In this document: in pieces, positions 51,983 to 61,530 of the stretch | Layout: each line of letters opens with the position of its first letter | Numbering within the stretch: position 1 is the stretch's first letter | Source: Pelagibacteraceae bacterium AG-349-O05 | Lineage (GTDB): Bacteria > Pseudomonadota > Alphaproteobacteria > Pelagibacterales > Pelagibacteraceae | DNA length: 64,000 bases | Reading direction: 5' to 3' | NCBI GenBank assembly: GCA_003281005.1 | Contig: QCDE01000001.1 | Span: 1 to 64,000, forward strand | Notes under the pieces: generated by a model | Told to the model about the DNA's origin: nothing | Databases searched by the model: none | Seen by the model: the letters and a program-made list of their open reading frames with translations, nothing else | Translations under genes and position numbers: made by a program

Positions 51983-52572
51983 TATTTTCTAAGAATGATT
52001 TTAGCATTAAAAGAAAAAGATCTTCTTTCAGCATTGATATTAAACGGGTATGCAGTATGCATTAAATAGTTTGGAAAAATTATTAAGTCTCTTTCTTTAG
52101 GCACAATATTAAAAATACTTCTGCTTAAAAACCCTCTTTGTCCGTTTATAAAATCAATTGTGCCATTAGTCTTATCTTTTTTGTTTTTTATAAGTTTATT
52201 TTTAGTCATATCTTTTGGGACTTTTAAATAACCTACACCAGATATATCTCCATCATGATAATGAATAGGGTTATATTCATCTTTAAATTGACTAACTACC
52301 CATAAATTTAATATTTTTATATTTTTAATTTTTTTAATCTTTTCATTTTTTAGAAAACTTTTGATATTTTTTTTTATTTCTCTTTCTAAATTTTTTTTTA
52401 TGAAATTATCTGAAATTTTAATTTCTTTTTTAATTTGACTAGCAAGTTTGGAACTATAATCATTATTTTTTGTTAAAACTTTATTATCAATCTCTTTATT
52501 TAAGATATCTAAAAATTTCTTTGAAATTTTCGTTTTTCCTATAGTTGGACCAAAAGGTTTTATATTTTTCAT
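51982..52572 (-). CDS. Putative 2-oxoglutarate/Fe(II)-dependent oxygenase
   Basis: HYHDGDISGVGYLKVP (HxD-type) and LIIFPNYLMHTAYPF...ERRSFSFNA. Confidence 0.78.
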   Translation of the reverse strand: MKNIKPFGPTIGKTKISKKFLDILNKEIDNKVLTKNNDYSSKLASQIKKEIKISDNFIKKNLEREIKKNIKSFLKNEKIKKIKNIKILNLWVVSQFKDEYNPIHYHDGDISGVGYLKVPKDMTKNKLIKNKKDKTNGTIDFINGQRGFLSRSIFNIVPKERDLIIFPNYLMHTAYPFNINAERRSFSFNAKIILRK

Positions 52573-52609
52573 AATTCTCTAAATATCTTAAAAGTAAATT
52601 TATTCAATA

Positions 52610-53356
52610 TTAACCTATAAGTTTAATTCCCATTCTTATTGCGACAAAAATTACAACAAAAGAAGTTAGTAGAGCTAAAATTTTATTCGATAAGAATTTA
52701 ATGTTTAATAAGCTACCAATTTGTCCTCCAATAAACACCGTTAAAAATAATGGCCAATAGTTAGTAACCTGATCTAAAACTTGATCTTTTGTCAGCTGTC
52801 CAGCTATTCCAAAGATAGAATTGATTAATATAAATAAAGATGCACTGCTGGTGATATGTCTAGGGTATCCAGCTTTCATTAAAAATAGAAGGGGGCTTAA
52901 AAAAATTCCTCCACCAATTCCTACTAACCCTGACAGAAAGCCAATTAGCGATCCGATAGAAATTGAGATTAATCTTGGTATTTGGTTAATTTTAATTTTC
53001 TCTTTATTAAAAGATTTACTCTCAATTAATAAAAAAATACCTGCAACTAACAAAACACAAAATAATAAAATCTCAAATAAAGTTTTTTCAATTGTTATTG
53101 ATCCTCCAATAAATGCTAATGGAATAGAGCCAATTAAATAAGGAAAAAGTAAATTAATATTTATATTTTTAGATCTTATAAAATTGATAGAATTACCAGA
53201 TACAACAATAATATTGCATACAAGAGCTATAACGGGAAATATTGTGTAAGGTACACCCCAAATTAAAAGTATTGCAAGATATGTTGAGCCTCCCCCAAAG
53301 CCAACACTTGAGTATATTAATGCAGTTACAAAGAAAAGAATTGATAATATAATCAT
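52610..53356 (-). CDS. TauE/SafE-family membrane transporter
   Basis: SSVGFGGGSTYLAILLIWG; GFLSGLVGIGGGIFLSPLL. Confidence 0.92.
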   Translation of the reverse strand: MIILSILFFVTALIYSSVGFGGGSTYLAILLIWGVPYTIFPVIALVCNIIVVSGNSINFIRSKNININLLFPYLIGSIPLAFIGGSITIEKTLFEILLFCVLLVAGIFLLIESKSFNKEKIKINQIPRLISISIGSLIGFLSGLVGIGGGIFLSPLLFLMKAGYPRHITSSASLFILINSIFGIAGQLTKDQVLDQVTNYWPLFLTVFIGGQIGSLLNIKFLSNKILALLTSFVVIFVAIRMGIKLIG

Positions 53357-53365
53357 TTTTAAATT

Positions 53366-53866
53366 ATGGATGTAAATATAGCTTTATTAACTGTAACAGA
53401 TACAAGAACTTTTGATAATGATAAATCAGGTGGAATCTTGGTTAAAAAAATTGAACAGGCTAAGCATAAATTGATCGATAGAAAAATTTGTAAAGATAAT
53501 AAAGAGGATATTGTTAAAATTTTAAAAGAATGGACAAATCAAAAAGATATAGATGTCATAATCACTACTGGAGGAACAGGTTTAACTGGAAGAGATATAA
53601 CTCCTGAAGCGATTGACGAAATTGCAGATAAACATATACCTGGATTTGGAGAAGTTTTTAGAACTATAAGTCTAAAAACAGTTGGAACATCCTCTATACA
53701 ATCAAGAGCCTGTGCTGCATTATCAAATGGTAAATATGTTTTTGCATTACCGGGATCCTCAGGCGGTGTAACTGATGCGTGGGATGGCATATTAAAGCAT
53801 CAATTAGATATCAATCACAAACCTTGTAATTTCGTAGAATTATTTCCTAGACTTAAAGAGAAATAA
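53366..53866 (+). CDS. moaB: MoaB/Mog-family molybdopterin adenylyltransferase-like protein
   Basis: TTGGTGLTGRDITPEAI; FALPGSSGGVTDAWDGIL. Confidence 0.95.
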   Translation: MDVNIALLTVTDTRTFDNDKSGGILVKKIEQAKHKLIDRKICKDNKEDIVKILKEWTNQKDIDVIITTGGTGLTGRDITPEAIDEIADKHIPGFGEVFRTISLKTVGTSSIQSRACAALSNGKYVFALPGSSGGVTDAWDGILKHQLDINHKPCNFVELFPRLKEK

Positions 53867-54112
53867 TTATTTTTGATATTTATCTTTCCATTCTGAATAA
53901 GGCATTCCATAAACATGCTCTCTTGCATCTGGATCAGAAATTTCTATGCCTTTTTTTTCTGCTTCCTCTCGGTACCACTTAGAAAGACAGTTTCTACAAA
54001 AACCTGCCAGATTCATTAGATCTATATTTTGTACATCTTTTCTATCTCTAAGATGAGATATTAGTCTTTCAAAAGCTGCAGATTGTAATTCTTTTTTTGT
54101 ATTTTCGTCCAT
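53867..54112 (-). CDS. DUF1244 domain protein
   Basis: AAFERLISHLRDRKDVQNIDLMNLAGFCRNCLSKWY. Confidence 0.9.
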   Translation of the reverse strand: MDENTKKELQSAAFERLISHLRDRKDVQNIDLMNLAGFCRNCLSKWYREEAEKKGIEISDPDAREHVYGMPYSEWKDKYQK

Positions 54113-54133
54113 AATTTATTATATGTTAAATCT

Positions 54134-54700
54134 ATGAAATTAACAGGATCTTATAAAATTAATTTAGAAAAACAGAAAGTTTGGGAAGCATTAAATGATC
54201 CAGAAATACTAAAACAATCAATCCCTGGATGTGAAGAGTTTAATAAAAAATCTGAAACTGAATTTTCTGCGAAAGCTACAAATAAAATTGGACCTTTTAA
54301 TGCAACTTTTTCTGGTGACATTGAATTAAAAGATTTAAATCCTCCTAACAGCTATAAAATATTAGGATCTGGAAACTCTCTAGTTGGTTTTGCTTCAGGA
54401 GAAGCTGAAGTTAAACTTGAAGATAATGAAAAAGGAACGAATTTAATTTATTCTGTTGAAGCACAAGTGGGTGGAAAAATTGCACAAGTAGGTTCAAGAC
54501 TTATAGATATGACAGCAAAAAAAATGGCAGATATATTTTTTGGTAAATTTTCTGAATTAATTTCTTCTGAAAAAAATGAATCAAGTGAGACAGCCGAGTC
54601 CGACGACCAAAAGATACCTGTGTCAAAAATTAATTATAGATATTTAACAGCCGCAGTAGTTCTAGGAATTTTCTTAATTTATTGGATGTTTTTAAAATAA
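54134..54700 (+). CDS. coxG: CoxG-like SRPBCC protein with C-terminal membrane anchor
   Basis: SYKINLEKQKVWEALNDPEILKQSIPGCEEF; C-terminal TM. Confidence 0.9.
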   Translation: MKLTGSYKINLEKQKVWEALNDPEILKQSIPGCEEFNKKSETEFSAKATNKIGPFNATFSGDIELKDLNPPNSYKILGSGNSLVGFASGEAEVKLEDNEKGTNLIYSVEAQVGGKIAQVGSRLIDMTAKKMADIFFGKFSELISSEKNESSETAESDDQKIPVSKINYRYLTAAVVLGIFLIYWMFLK

Positions 54701-54702
54701 AT

Positions 54703-54717
54703 TCTAGTCTTACTAGA
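54703..54717. repeat. Short perfect hairpin (6 bp arms, 3 nt loop) after coxG
   Basis: tctagt-ctt-actaga; no T-run follows. Confidence 0.5.
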
Positions 54718-54796
54718 GTTTAAATTTGATAGTTGCCTTTACATTCCCAAAATGATTAAATCTTAAAGGGTAAAGATATTAATTAAAGGAGAGATT

Positions 54797-55258
54797 ATGG
54801 GTAAAATTTCACTAGAAGTTAATGGAAAAAAAGTCGAAAAAGAAGCTTCAGATAACACTTTACTATCTACGTTTTTAAGAGAGCATTTACAGTTAACAGG
54901 TACACATATTGGATGTGACACTAGTCAATGCGGAGCATGTGTAGTTCATGTTGACGGAAATTCTTTAAAAAGTTGTACAGCTTTAGCAGCTGACGTTAAT
55001 GGATCAAAAGTTACAACAATTGAGGGTTTAGAAACAAATGGAAAAATGCATCCAATGCAGGAAGCGTTCAAAAAACTTCATGGCTTACAGTGTGGTTTTT
55101 GTACTCCAGGAATGGTTATGAGCGCAGTTGATCTTTTACAAAAAAATAAAAAACCATCAGATACAGAAATTAGAGATTGGTTAGAGGGAAATATTTGTAG
55201 ATGTACTGGTTATCAAAATATTGTTGCAGCAGTTAAAGAAGCAGCAACGAAAATGTAA
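54797..55258 (+). CDS. coxS: CODH-like small [2Fe-2S] subunit
   Basis: [41 protein letters not shown]. Confidence 0.96.
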   Translation: MGKISLEVNGKKVEKEASDNTLLSTFLREHLQLTGTHIGCDTSQCGACVVHVDGNSLKSCTALAADVNGSKVTTIEGLETNGKMHPMQEAFKKLHGLQCGFCTPGMVMSAVDLLQKNKKPSDTEIRDWLEGNICRCTGYQNIVAAVKEAATKM

Positions 55259-55278
55259 TTTAAAGGAGGAGAAAGAAA

Positions 55279-57657
55279 ATGGCAAGTTTAGTAGGTTCTA
55301 GAGTTGAGAGAAAAGAGGATAAAAGATTTTTAACTGGTAAAGGCAGATATACAGCAGATATTAATTTAGCTAATCAAACTTACGCGATTTTTGTTAGATC
55401 ACCGCACGCAAGAGCATCTATTAAAAAAATAAATATCGATAAAGCTTTAAAATCATCAGGAGTAGTGAGTATACTTACAGGCAAAGAAATAGCAGATGAT
55501 AAAATTGGAGGTTTAATTGCGGGTTGGGCAATTAGAAGTGAAGACGGTACAGAAATGAAATGTCCTGGAAACCCTCCGTTAGCTAAAGATAATGTAAATT
55601 TTGTTGGAGATCCTGTTGCAGTTGTAATTGCTGAAAGTTTAGCAGAAGCAAAAGATGCTGCAGAAAAAGTTGAAGTTGATTACAAAGTATTAAAAGCAGT
55701 CACAAGTACTGCAGATGCTATGAATGGAGATACTATTCATGAAGGCATCGATAAAAATCTTTGTTTTGACTGGTTATTAGGGGATAGACAAAAAGTTAAA
55801 GAAGCATTTGATAAGGCTGATAAAGTAATTTCTATTGATATCATTAATAATAGATTAATTCCAAATGCAATGGAGCCAAGAGCATGTGTTGCTGATTACA
55901 ATGCTGCATCTGAAGAGATTACTTTATATACAACAAGTCAAAATCCACATTTATCAAGATTGATAATGTCTGCTTTTGGAAATGTAGCTCCTGAACATAA
56001 GTTAAGAGTTGTAGCTCCAGATGTTGGTGGTGGTTTTGGTTCTAAAATAAACGTTTATAACGAAGATATTGTTTGTAGCTGGGCAGCTAAAAAAATTAAT
56101 AGAGCTATTAAGTGGGTTGCAGAAAGGTCAGAATCTTTTTTAACTGACATTCATGGAAGAGATCATGTTACTCATGCAGAATTAGCAGTTACTAAAGATG
56201 GAAAGTTTCTTGGTTTTAAAAATGAGACCATAGCAAATCTTGGAGCTTATGCTCGAGTATTTGGAACAGTGACACCAACTTATTTATTTGGACCTTGTGC
56301 AACTGGAGTTTATGAAATTCCAGCAGCTTATACAAATGTCAAAGCTGTATATACAAATACAGCTCCAGTAGATGCTTATAGAGGTGCAGGAAGACCAGAG
56401 GCTACATATACTATTGAAAGATTAGTTGAAAAAGCTTCAATGGAATTGGGAATAGATAAAACTGAACTTAGAATAAAAAACTTCCCTACGGCATTTCCTT
56501 TTAAACAAACTTTAGTTCATACAGTAGATTCTGGTGATTATGTTGCTGGAATGGAAAAGGCAAAACAGATGGCAGATTACAAAGGTTTTGAGGCAAGAAG
56601 AAAAGAGTCTGAAGCTAAAGGAAAACTTAGAGGAATTGGCGTTACCTCATATTTTGAAGCGTGCGGTATTGCTCCATCAGCTGCTGTAATGTCATTAGGA
56701 TGCGGTGTTGGATTATGGGAATCTGCAGAAGTTAGATTTAATCCAACTGGACAAGTTACTGTTTACACAGGTTCACATAGTCATGGGCAAAGTCACCAAA
56801 CAACTTTTGCTCAAATAGCAGCGGATGAATTAGGTGTTCCAATAGAAAATATAGATATCGTTCATGGCGATACAGACAAAGGAACATTCGGTATGGGAAC
56901 ATACGGTTCTAGATCTTTAGCTGTTGGTGGTATTGCTATTGTGAATGCTTGTAAAAAAATAGTTGAAAAAGGTAAAAGAGTTACAGCTAAAATGTTAGAG
57001 GCAAATCCAGAAGATGTTGAATTCAAAGACGGAGAATTTATTGTTTCTAAATCAAATAAAAAGAAAACAATAGGAGAAGTAGCTTTTGCTTGTTATTTAC
57101 CTGGCGTAAGAGATGAAATGAAATCTCCATTGCCAGAAGGGGATGAACCTGGTTTAAAAGAAACTTCTTTTTATGATCCTTCAAACTTTTCTTTCCCAGC
57201 AGGAACGCATATTGCTGAAGTTGAGATAGACCCTGAAACAGGACATGTTAAGCTTGAAAAATATACAGCTTGTGATGATTTTGGAAGAATTATTAATCCA
57301 ATGGTTGTTGAAGGACAAGTTCACGGTGGTCTTGCTCAAGGTATAGGTCAAGCATTGTATGAAAATGCAGAGTATGATGAAACAGGTCAGTTGATGACAG
57401 GATCTTATATGGACTATACAATGCCGCGTGCAGATAATTTTCCTGAGTTTAACATTGGTTATACTTGTACGCATGCAACCACAAATCCTTTAGGTGTAAA
57501 AGGTTGTGGAGAAGCGGGAGCAATAGCAGCACCACCTACTGTAATGAATGCTGTAATTGATGCCTTAGGTGGGCAAGAGGTTACTATGCCAGCTACAGCT
57601 GAAAAAGTGTGGAAGGCTTGTAAAAATCTAAAAAAATCTAACGCAAAAGCAGCATAG
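55279..57657 (+). CDS. coxL: Form II aerobic CODH-like molybdenum hydroxylase large subunit
   Basis: Active-site loop AYRGAGR (56374-56394), the form II motif; GGGFGSK; GVKGCGEAGAIAAP. Confidence 0.95.
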   Translation: MASLVGSRVERKEDKRFLTGKGRYTADINLANQTYAIFVRSPHARASIKKINIDKALKSSGVVSILTGKEIADDKIGGLIAGWAIRSEDGTEMKCPGNPPLAKDNVNFVGDPVAVVIAESLAEAKDAAEKVEVDYKVLKAVTSTADAMNGDTIHEGIDKNLCFDWLLGDRQKVKEAFDKADKVISIDIINNRLIPNAMEPRACVADYNAASEEITLYTTSQNPHLSRLIMSAFGNVAPEHKLRVVAPDVGGGFGSKINVYNEDIVCSWAAKKINRAIKWVAERSESFLTDIHGRDHVTHAELAVTKDGKFLGFKNETIANLGAYARVFGTVTPTYLFGPCATGVYEIPAAYTNVKAVYTNTAPVDAYRGAGRPEATYTIERLVEKASMELGIDKTELRIKNFPTAFPFKQTLVHTVDSGDYVAGMEKAKQMADYKGFEARRKESEAKGKLRGIGVTSYFEACGIAPSAAVMSLGCGVGLWESAEVRFNPTGQVTVYTGSHSHGQSHQTTFAQIAADELGVPIENIDIVHGDTDKGTFGMGTYGSRSLAVGGIAIVNACKKIVEKGKRVTAKMLEANPEDVEFKDGEFIVSKSNKKKTIGEVAFACYLPGVRDEMKSPLPEGDEPGLKETSFYDPSNFSFPAGTHIAEVEIDPETGHVKLEKYTACDDFGRIINPMVVEGQVHGGLAQGIGQALYENAEYDETGQLMTGSYMDYTMPRADNFPEFNIGYTCTHATTNPLGVKGCGEAGAIAAPPTVMNAVIDALGGQEVTMPATAEKVWKACKNLKKSNAKAA

Positions 57658-57664
57658 GAGGTTT

Positions 57665-58450
57665 ATGAAAGATTTTAATTATCATTCAGCAAAAGATAGT
57701 AAAGAGGCATCTAAACTTGCTTCATCTAGTTCTGCTTTTTTAGCAGGAGGAATGACTACTATTCCTTCAATGAAATTAGGATTAGCTACTTATAAAGATT
57801 TAATTGATATAAAAAATATTAAAAAATTAAGTGGTATAAAAGTAAGTGGGAAGTCAGTTACTATAGGAGCTGCAACTAAACATGTTGAAGTTTCAAATTC
57901 TAAAGATGTAAAAAAAGCAATTCCATCATTATCTAGTTTGGCTGAAGGAATTGGTGATCCACAAGTAAGAAATAGAGGAACGATAGGTGGGTCAATAGCA
58001 AATAATGATCCATCAGCTGATTATCCATCTGCATGTATAGCTTTAAACGCAACAATACATACGAACGAAAGAAAAATTGAAGCGGCAAAGTTTTTTAAAG
58101 GAATGTTTGAGACAGCTTTAAAAAAGGGTGAGTTAATAGAAGCTATAGAATTTCAAATACCAGAAAAATCTAGCTATCAAAAACATCCTAACCCTGCATC
58201 TAGATATGCAATCGTTGGAGTATATGTGGCTAAACATAAAGGAGATGTAAACGTTGCAGTTACTGGTGCAAAATCATGTGTTTATAATGATAAAGAAATG
58301 TCGAAAGCTCTATCGGGTAATTTTTCCTCTTCTTCAATAGATGGAATGGATCTAGATAGTTCAGAAATGAACACTGATATGCATGCTTCTGCAGAATTTA
58401 GAGCTAGTTTAGTTGTCACTCAGGCTAAAAAAGCCGTTGATGCTTGTTAG
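57665..58450 (+). CDS. coxM: CODH-like FAD-binding medium subunit
   Basis: AGGMTTIPSMKLGL; GDPQVRNRGTIGGSIANNDPSADYP. Confidence 0.95.
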   Translation: MKDFNYHSAKDSKEASKLASSSSAFLAGGMTTIPSMKLGLATYKDLIDIKNIKKLSGIKVSGKSVTIGAATKHVEVSNSKDVKKAIPSLSSLAEGIGDPQVRNRGTIGGSIANNDPSADYPSACIALNATIHTNERKIEAAKFFKGMFETALKKGELIEAIEFQIPEKSSYQKHPNPASRYAIVGVYVAKHKGDVNVAVTGAKSCVYNDKEMSKALSGNFSSSSIDGMDLDSSEMNTDMHASAEFRASLVVTQAKKAVDAC

Positions 58451-58471
58451 TTAAAAACTATATTTTATCAG

Positions 58472-58801
58472 ATGAAAAATTCATTTGATGAGAAAATATT
58501 AGACGAAGCTAAAGATTGGATAAAAGCTAATCAAAAAGTAGTTTTAGCAACTGTAATTCAAACCTGGGGATCATCACCTAGACAAGTTGGTAGCAGAATG
58601 ATTGTGAATGAAAAAGGAGATTTTTCAGGATCAGTTTCTGGTGGATGTGTGGAGTCTGCAGTTGTAAGTGAGTGTTTATCGTTAATTAAAGACAACAAGC
58701 CTTGTAAAAAAATAGAATTTAAAGTTTCGAACGAGAGCGCGTGGGAAGTGGGTCTAGCATGTGGCGGAGAGATAGCGGTATATATTGAGCAGATACACTA
58801 A
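58472..58801 (+). CDS. XdhC/CoxI family, N-terminal domain only
   Basis: VVLATVIQTWGSSPRQVGSRMIVNEKGDFSGSVSGGCVESAV. Confidence 0.9.
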   Translation: MKNSFDEKILDEAKDWIKANQKVVLATVIQTWGSSPRQVGSRMIVNEKGDFSGSVSGGCVESAVVSECLSLIKDNKPCKKIEFKVSNESAWEVGLACGGEIAVYIEQIH

Positions 58802-59481
58802 TGAAAATTAAAACACTTGAAGAAATATTAAAAAAAAAATCATCAAAAACTGAGTTTGCAATTCTTACAAATTTAGAAAATGGTGATAGTGAAATTTATT
58901 TACCTGGCACTTCTCCAAAAGGAGAATTTTCAAAATATGCTGATGAAATAGAAAATTTTTTTAAATCAAAAAAAAACGGTGTTATAGAAAATTCAGAGAT
59001 ATTTGTTGAAACTTATATAAAACCAATAAAAGTAATTATTGTTGGTGCTGTGCATATTGCACAATATTTAGTTGATTTTGCAAAAAGTTTAAATTTTGAA
59101 ATTAGTATTATAGATCCAAGAGGATATTTTGCATCTGAGCAAAGATTTCCTGAAATTAAAGTTATTAACAAATGGCCAAAAGAAGCTTTTGAAGAAATTG
59201 AAACAAATTCAAGTACAGCATTAATAGCTTTAACACATGATCCAAAAATAGATGATCCTGCTTTGCAATACGCATTAAAAAATAAATTTTATTATATTGG
59301 AGCACTTGGCAGTAAAAAAACTCACGAAAATAGATGTCAAAGATTAGCCGAAGCTGGATTTAATAATGATGAAATTAATTCAATTTACGGACCAATTGGT
59401 ATTAAGCTCGGTGGTAAATCTGCTCCAGAAATTGCTTTATCTATTATAGCTCAATTAGTATCAGAAACTTATAAAAAGTGA
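58801..59481 (+). CDS. XdhC/CoxI family, C-terminal Rossmann domain
   Basis: VIIVGAVHIAQYLVDFAKSLNFEISIIDPRGYFA; YIGALGSKKTHENR; GPIGIKLGGKSAPEIALSI. Confidence 0.9.
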   Translation: MKIKTLEEILKKKSSKTEFAILTNLENGDSEIYLPGTSPKGEFSKYADEIENFFKSKKNGVIENSEIFVETYIKPIKVIIVGAVHIAQYLVDFAKSLNFEISIIDPRGYFASEQRFPEIKVINKWPKEAFEEIETNSSTALIALTHDPKIDDPALQYALKNKFYYIGALGSKKTHENRCQRLAEAGFNNDEINSIYGPIGIKLGGKSAPEIALSIIAQLVSETYKK

Positions 59482-60053
59482 TTAAAGCAATATTACTTGC
59501 AGCTGGCCAATCAAAAAGAATGAAATCTGAAAATAAACTGATTAAGCTATATAAAAATAAACCGTTAATAAACTATTCTTTAAATGTATTAACAAAAAGT
59601 AAAGTAAATAAAATTATCCTAGTTCTTGGCCATCAACACAAAGAAGTAAAAAAAATAATAAAAAAAAATAAAAAAATTATTTTTACCTACAACAAAAATT
59701 ATAAAAAAGGTATGGCCTCTTCTATAAAAATAGGATTAAAAAAAATATCTAAAAATGATAAAGGCTTTATTATAGCTCAGTCGGATATGCCATTTGTTAA
59801 ACAAACAGATATAAATAAAATTTATAGATCTATAAATTCTAAAAAATTTTTAGTACATGCTTTAAAATATAAAAATAGAGTAGGTAATCCTATTGGTTTT
59901 GACAGTTCTTTAATAAAAAAATTTAAAAATATTAAAGGTCAGTTTGGAGCAAAATTTATGGTTAAGAGGCTTAAAAATAGAACAAATTTTATTAAAACTA
60001 AGAGTATCAAATCTTTTAAAGATTTTGATAAAGCCTCAGATTTTAGAAGCTGA
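59478..60053 (+). CDS. MobA/MocA-like nucleotidyltransferase (GTG start)
   Basis: IKAILLAAGQSKRMKSENKL; AQSDMPFV. Confidence 0.88.
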   Translation: MIKAILLAAGQSKRMKSENKLIKLYKNKPLINYSLNVLTKSKVNKIILVLGHQHKEVKKIIKKNKKIIFTYNKNYKKGMASSIKIGLKKISKNDKGFIIAQSDMPFVKQTDINKIYRSINSKKFLVHALKYKNRVGNPIGFDSSLIKKFKNIKGQFGAKFMVKRLKNRTNFIKTKSIKSFKDFDKASDFRS

Positions 60054-60617
60054 TCTTGTAATTTTAATTCTAAAAAGTAAAAGAATTACTAAAATAATTA
60101 AAAATATAAGTGGTTTGAAAAATATTGTTTTTGATAGCCAAATATAATGAAGTACGCCAAAAATCCCAATTATATAAATCAATCTATGAATTTTTTTCCA
60201 ATTTTGTTTTAACAGTCTAACCATTCTCTCAGATGACGTTACAGCAAGTGGAATTAACAACAGCCAAGCTGAAAATCCTATAAAGATAAACTTCTTTTTT
60301 AAGACATCATTTATCAGTGGCTCAAAATCAAATCTGTAATCAAGACCAACATAACTTAACATATGAATAGATGCATAAAAAAAAGTAAACAAACCAAGCA
60401 TTCTTCTAAACTTGATCCACTCTACTGATTTTGTGATTTGTTTAAGTGGTGTCATAGAAAGAGTTAAAAGAATAAATATCAAAGTCCATTCTCCAAAGTG
60501 ATTAATGATTCTGTCAACAGGCTCTGGACCTAATTGATTAAAAATTATTTGATAAGAAATCACATAAATTGGCCAAAGAGAAAGAAAAAAAACTAGAGTT
60601 TTAGAATATCTTCTCAA
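60036..60617 (-). CDS. msrQ: MsrQ haem-binding membrane subunit
   Basis: TM protein; NHFGEWTLIFILLTLSMTPLKQ; RRMLGLFTFFYASIHMLSY; next to msrP. Confidence 0.92.
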   Translation of the reverse strand: MRRYSKTLVFFLSLWPIYVISYQIIFNQLGPEPVDRIINHFGEWTLIFILLTLSMTPLKQITKSVEWIKFRRMLGLFTFFYASIHMLSYVGLDYRFDFEPLINDVLKKKFIFIGFSAWLLLIPLAVTSSERMVRLLKQNWKKIHRLIYIIGIFGVLHYIWLSKTIFFKPLIFLIILVILLLFRIKITRSASKI

Positions 60618-60623
60618 TTTAAT

Positions 60624-61529
60624 TTAGAAATTTTTTTTTAAATCCATACCGCTATAGAGACTTGCAACTTCATCTCCATAACCATTAAACATTAAGGTCT
60701 TTACTCTAGGCGCCCAAACACCTTCACCTATTATTCTTTCAGTTGCTTGAGACCATCTTGGGTGATCAACATTAGGGTTAACATTTGAGTAAAATCCATA
60801 CTCTCTAGGTGAAGCCCACATCCATGATGAGGTAGGCATGTTTTCAACAAATTTAATTTTAACAATAGCTTTTGCACTTTTAAAACCATACTTCCATGGA
60901 ATAAAAATTCTTAGTGGTGCTCCGTTTTGATTAGGCAGTTTTTTACCATATAAACCCGTCACAACTGTTGTCAAAGGATGCATGGCTTCATCAATTCTTA
61001 AACCTTCATTGTAAGGCCAGTTTAAAACAGGGTATCTTTGACCTTTCATTTGTGCAGGGTCATATACACTTTCAAATTCAACAAATTTTGCTTTATTAGT
61101 TGGATTTACTTTTGATAGTAATTTGCTCAAAGAAAAGCCCATCCATGGAATAACCATAGACCAACCCTCAACACATCTTAATCGATATATTCTTTCTTCA
61201 GAAATAAACATTTCTGAGATTTCTTCCATAGATAATTTTATTGGTTTTTCAACTTCACCCTCAATAGCTATATCCCAAGGAGTTGTTTTAAATATTTGAG
61301 AGTTTCTATAAGGATCACTCTTTGATGTTCCAAACTCATAATAATTATTATAAGTCGTTATGTCTTTATAACTCGTTAATTTATCTCTCTCACTTGCTAA
61401 AGATTTATTTAAAAAGGGTATACTAGACATTGCTAATGTGCTTGCACCGAGACCTACAGATTTAATGAAAGATCTTCTTTTTTTATAAATATTCTCTGGT
61501 GTGATTTCTGAATTTTTAAATTTTATCAT
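60624..61529 (-). CDS. msrP: MsrP periplasmic methionine sulfoxide reductase, molybdopterin subunit
   Basis: Tat-like KKRRSFIKSVGLGAS; YRLRCVEGWSMVIPWMGF. Confidence 0.95.
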   Translation of the reverse strand: MIKFKNSEITPENIYKKRRSFIKSVGLGASTLAMSSIPFLNKSLASERDKLTSYKDITTYNNYYEFGTSKSDPYRNSQIFKTTPWDIAIEGEVEKPIKLSMEEISEMFISEERIYRLRCVEGWSMVIPWMGFSLSKLLSKVNPTNKAKFVEFESVYDPAQMKGQRYPVLNWPYNEGLRIDEAMHPLTTVVTGLYGKKLPNQNGAPLRIFIPWKYGFKSAKAIVKIKFVENMPTSSWMWASPREYGFYSNVNPNVDHPRWSQATERIIGEGVWAPRVKTLMFNGYGDEVASLYSGMDLKKNF

Positions 61530-61530
61530 T

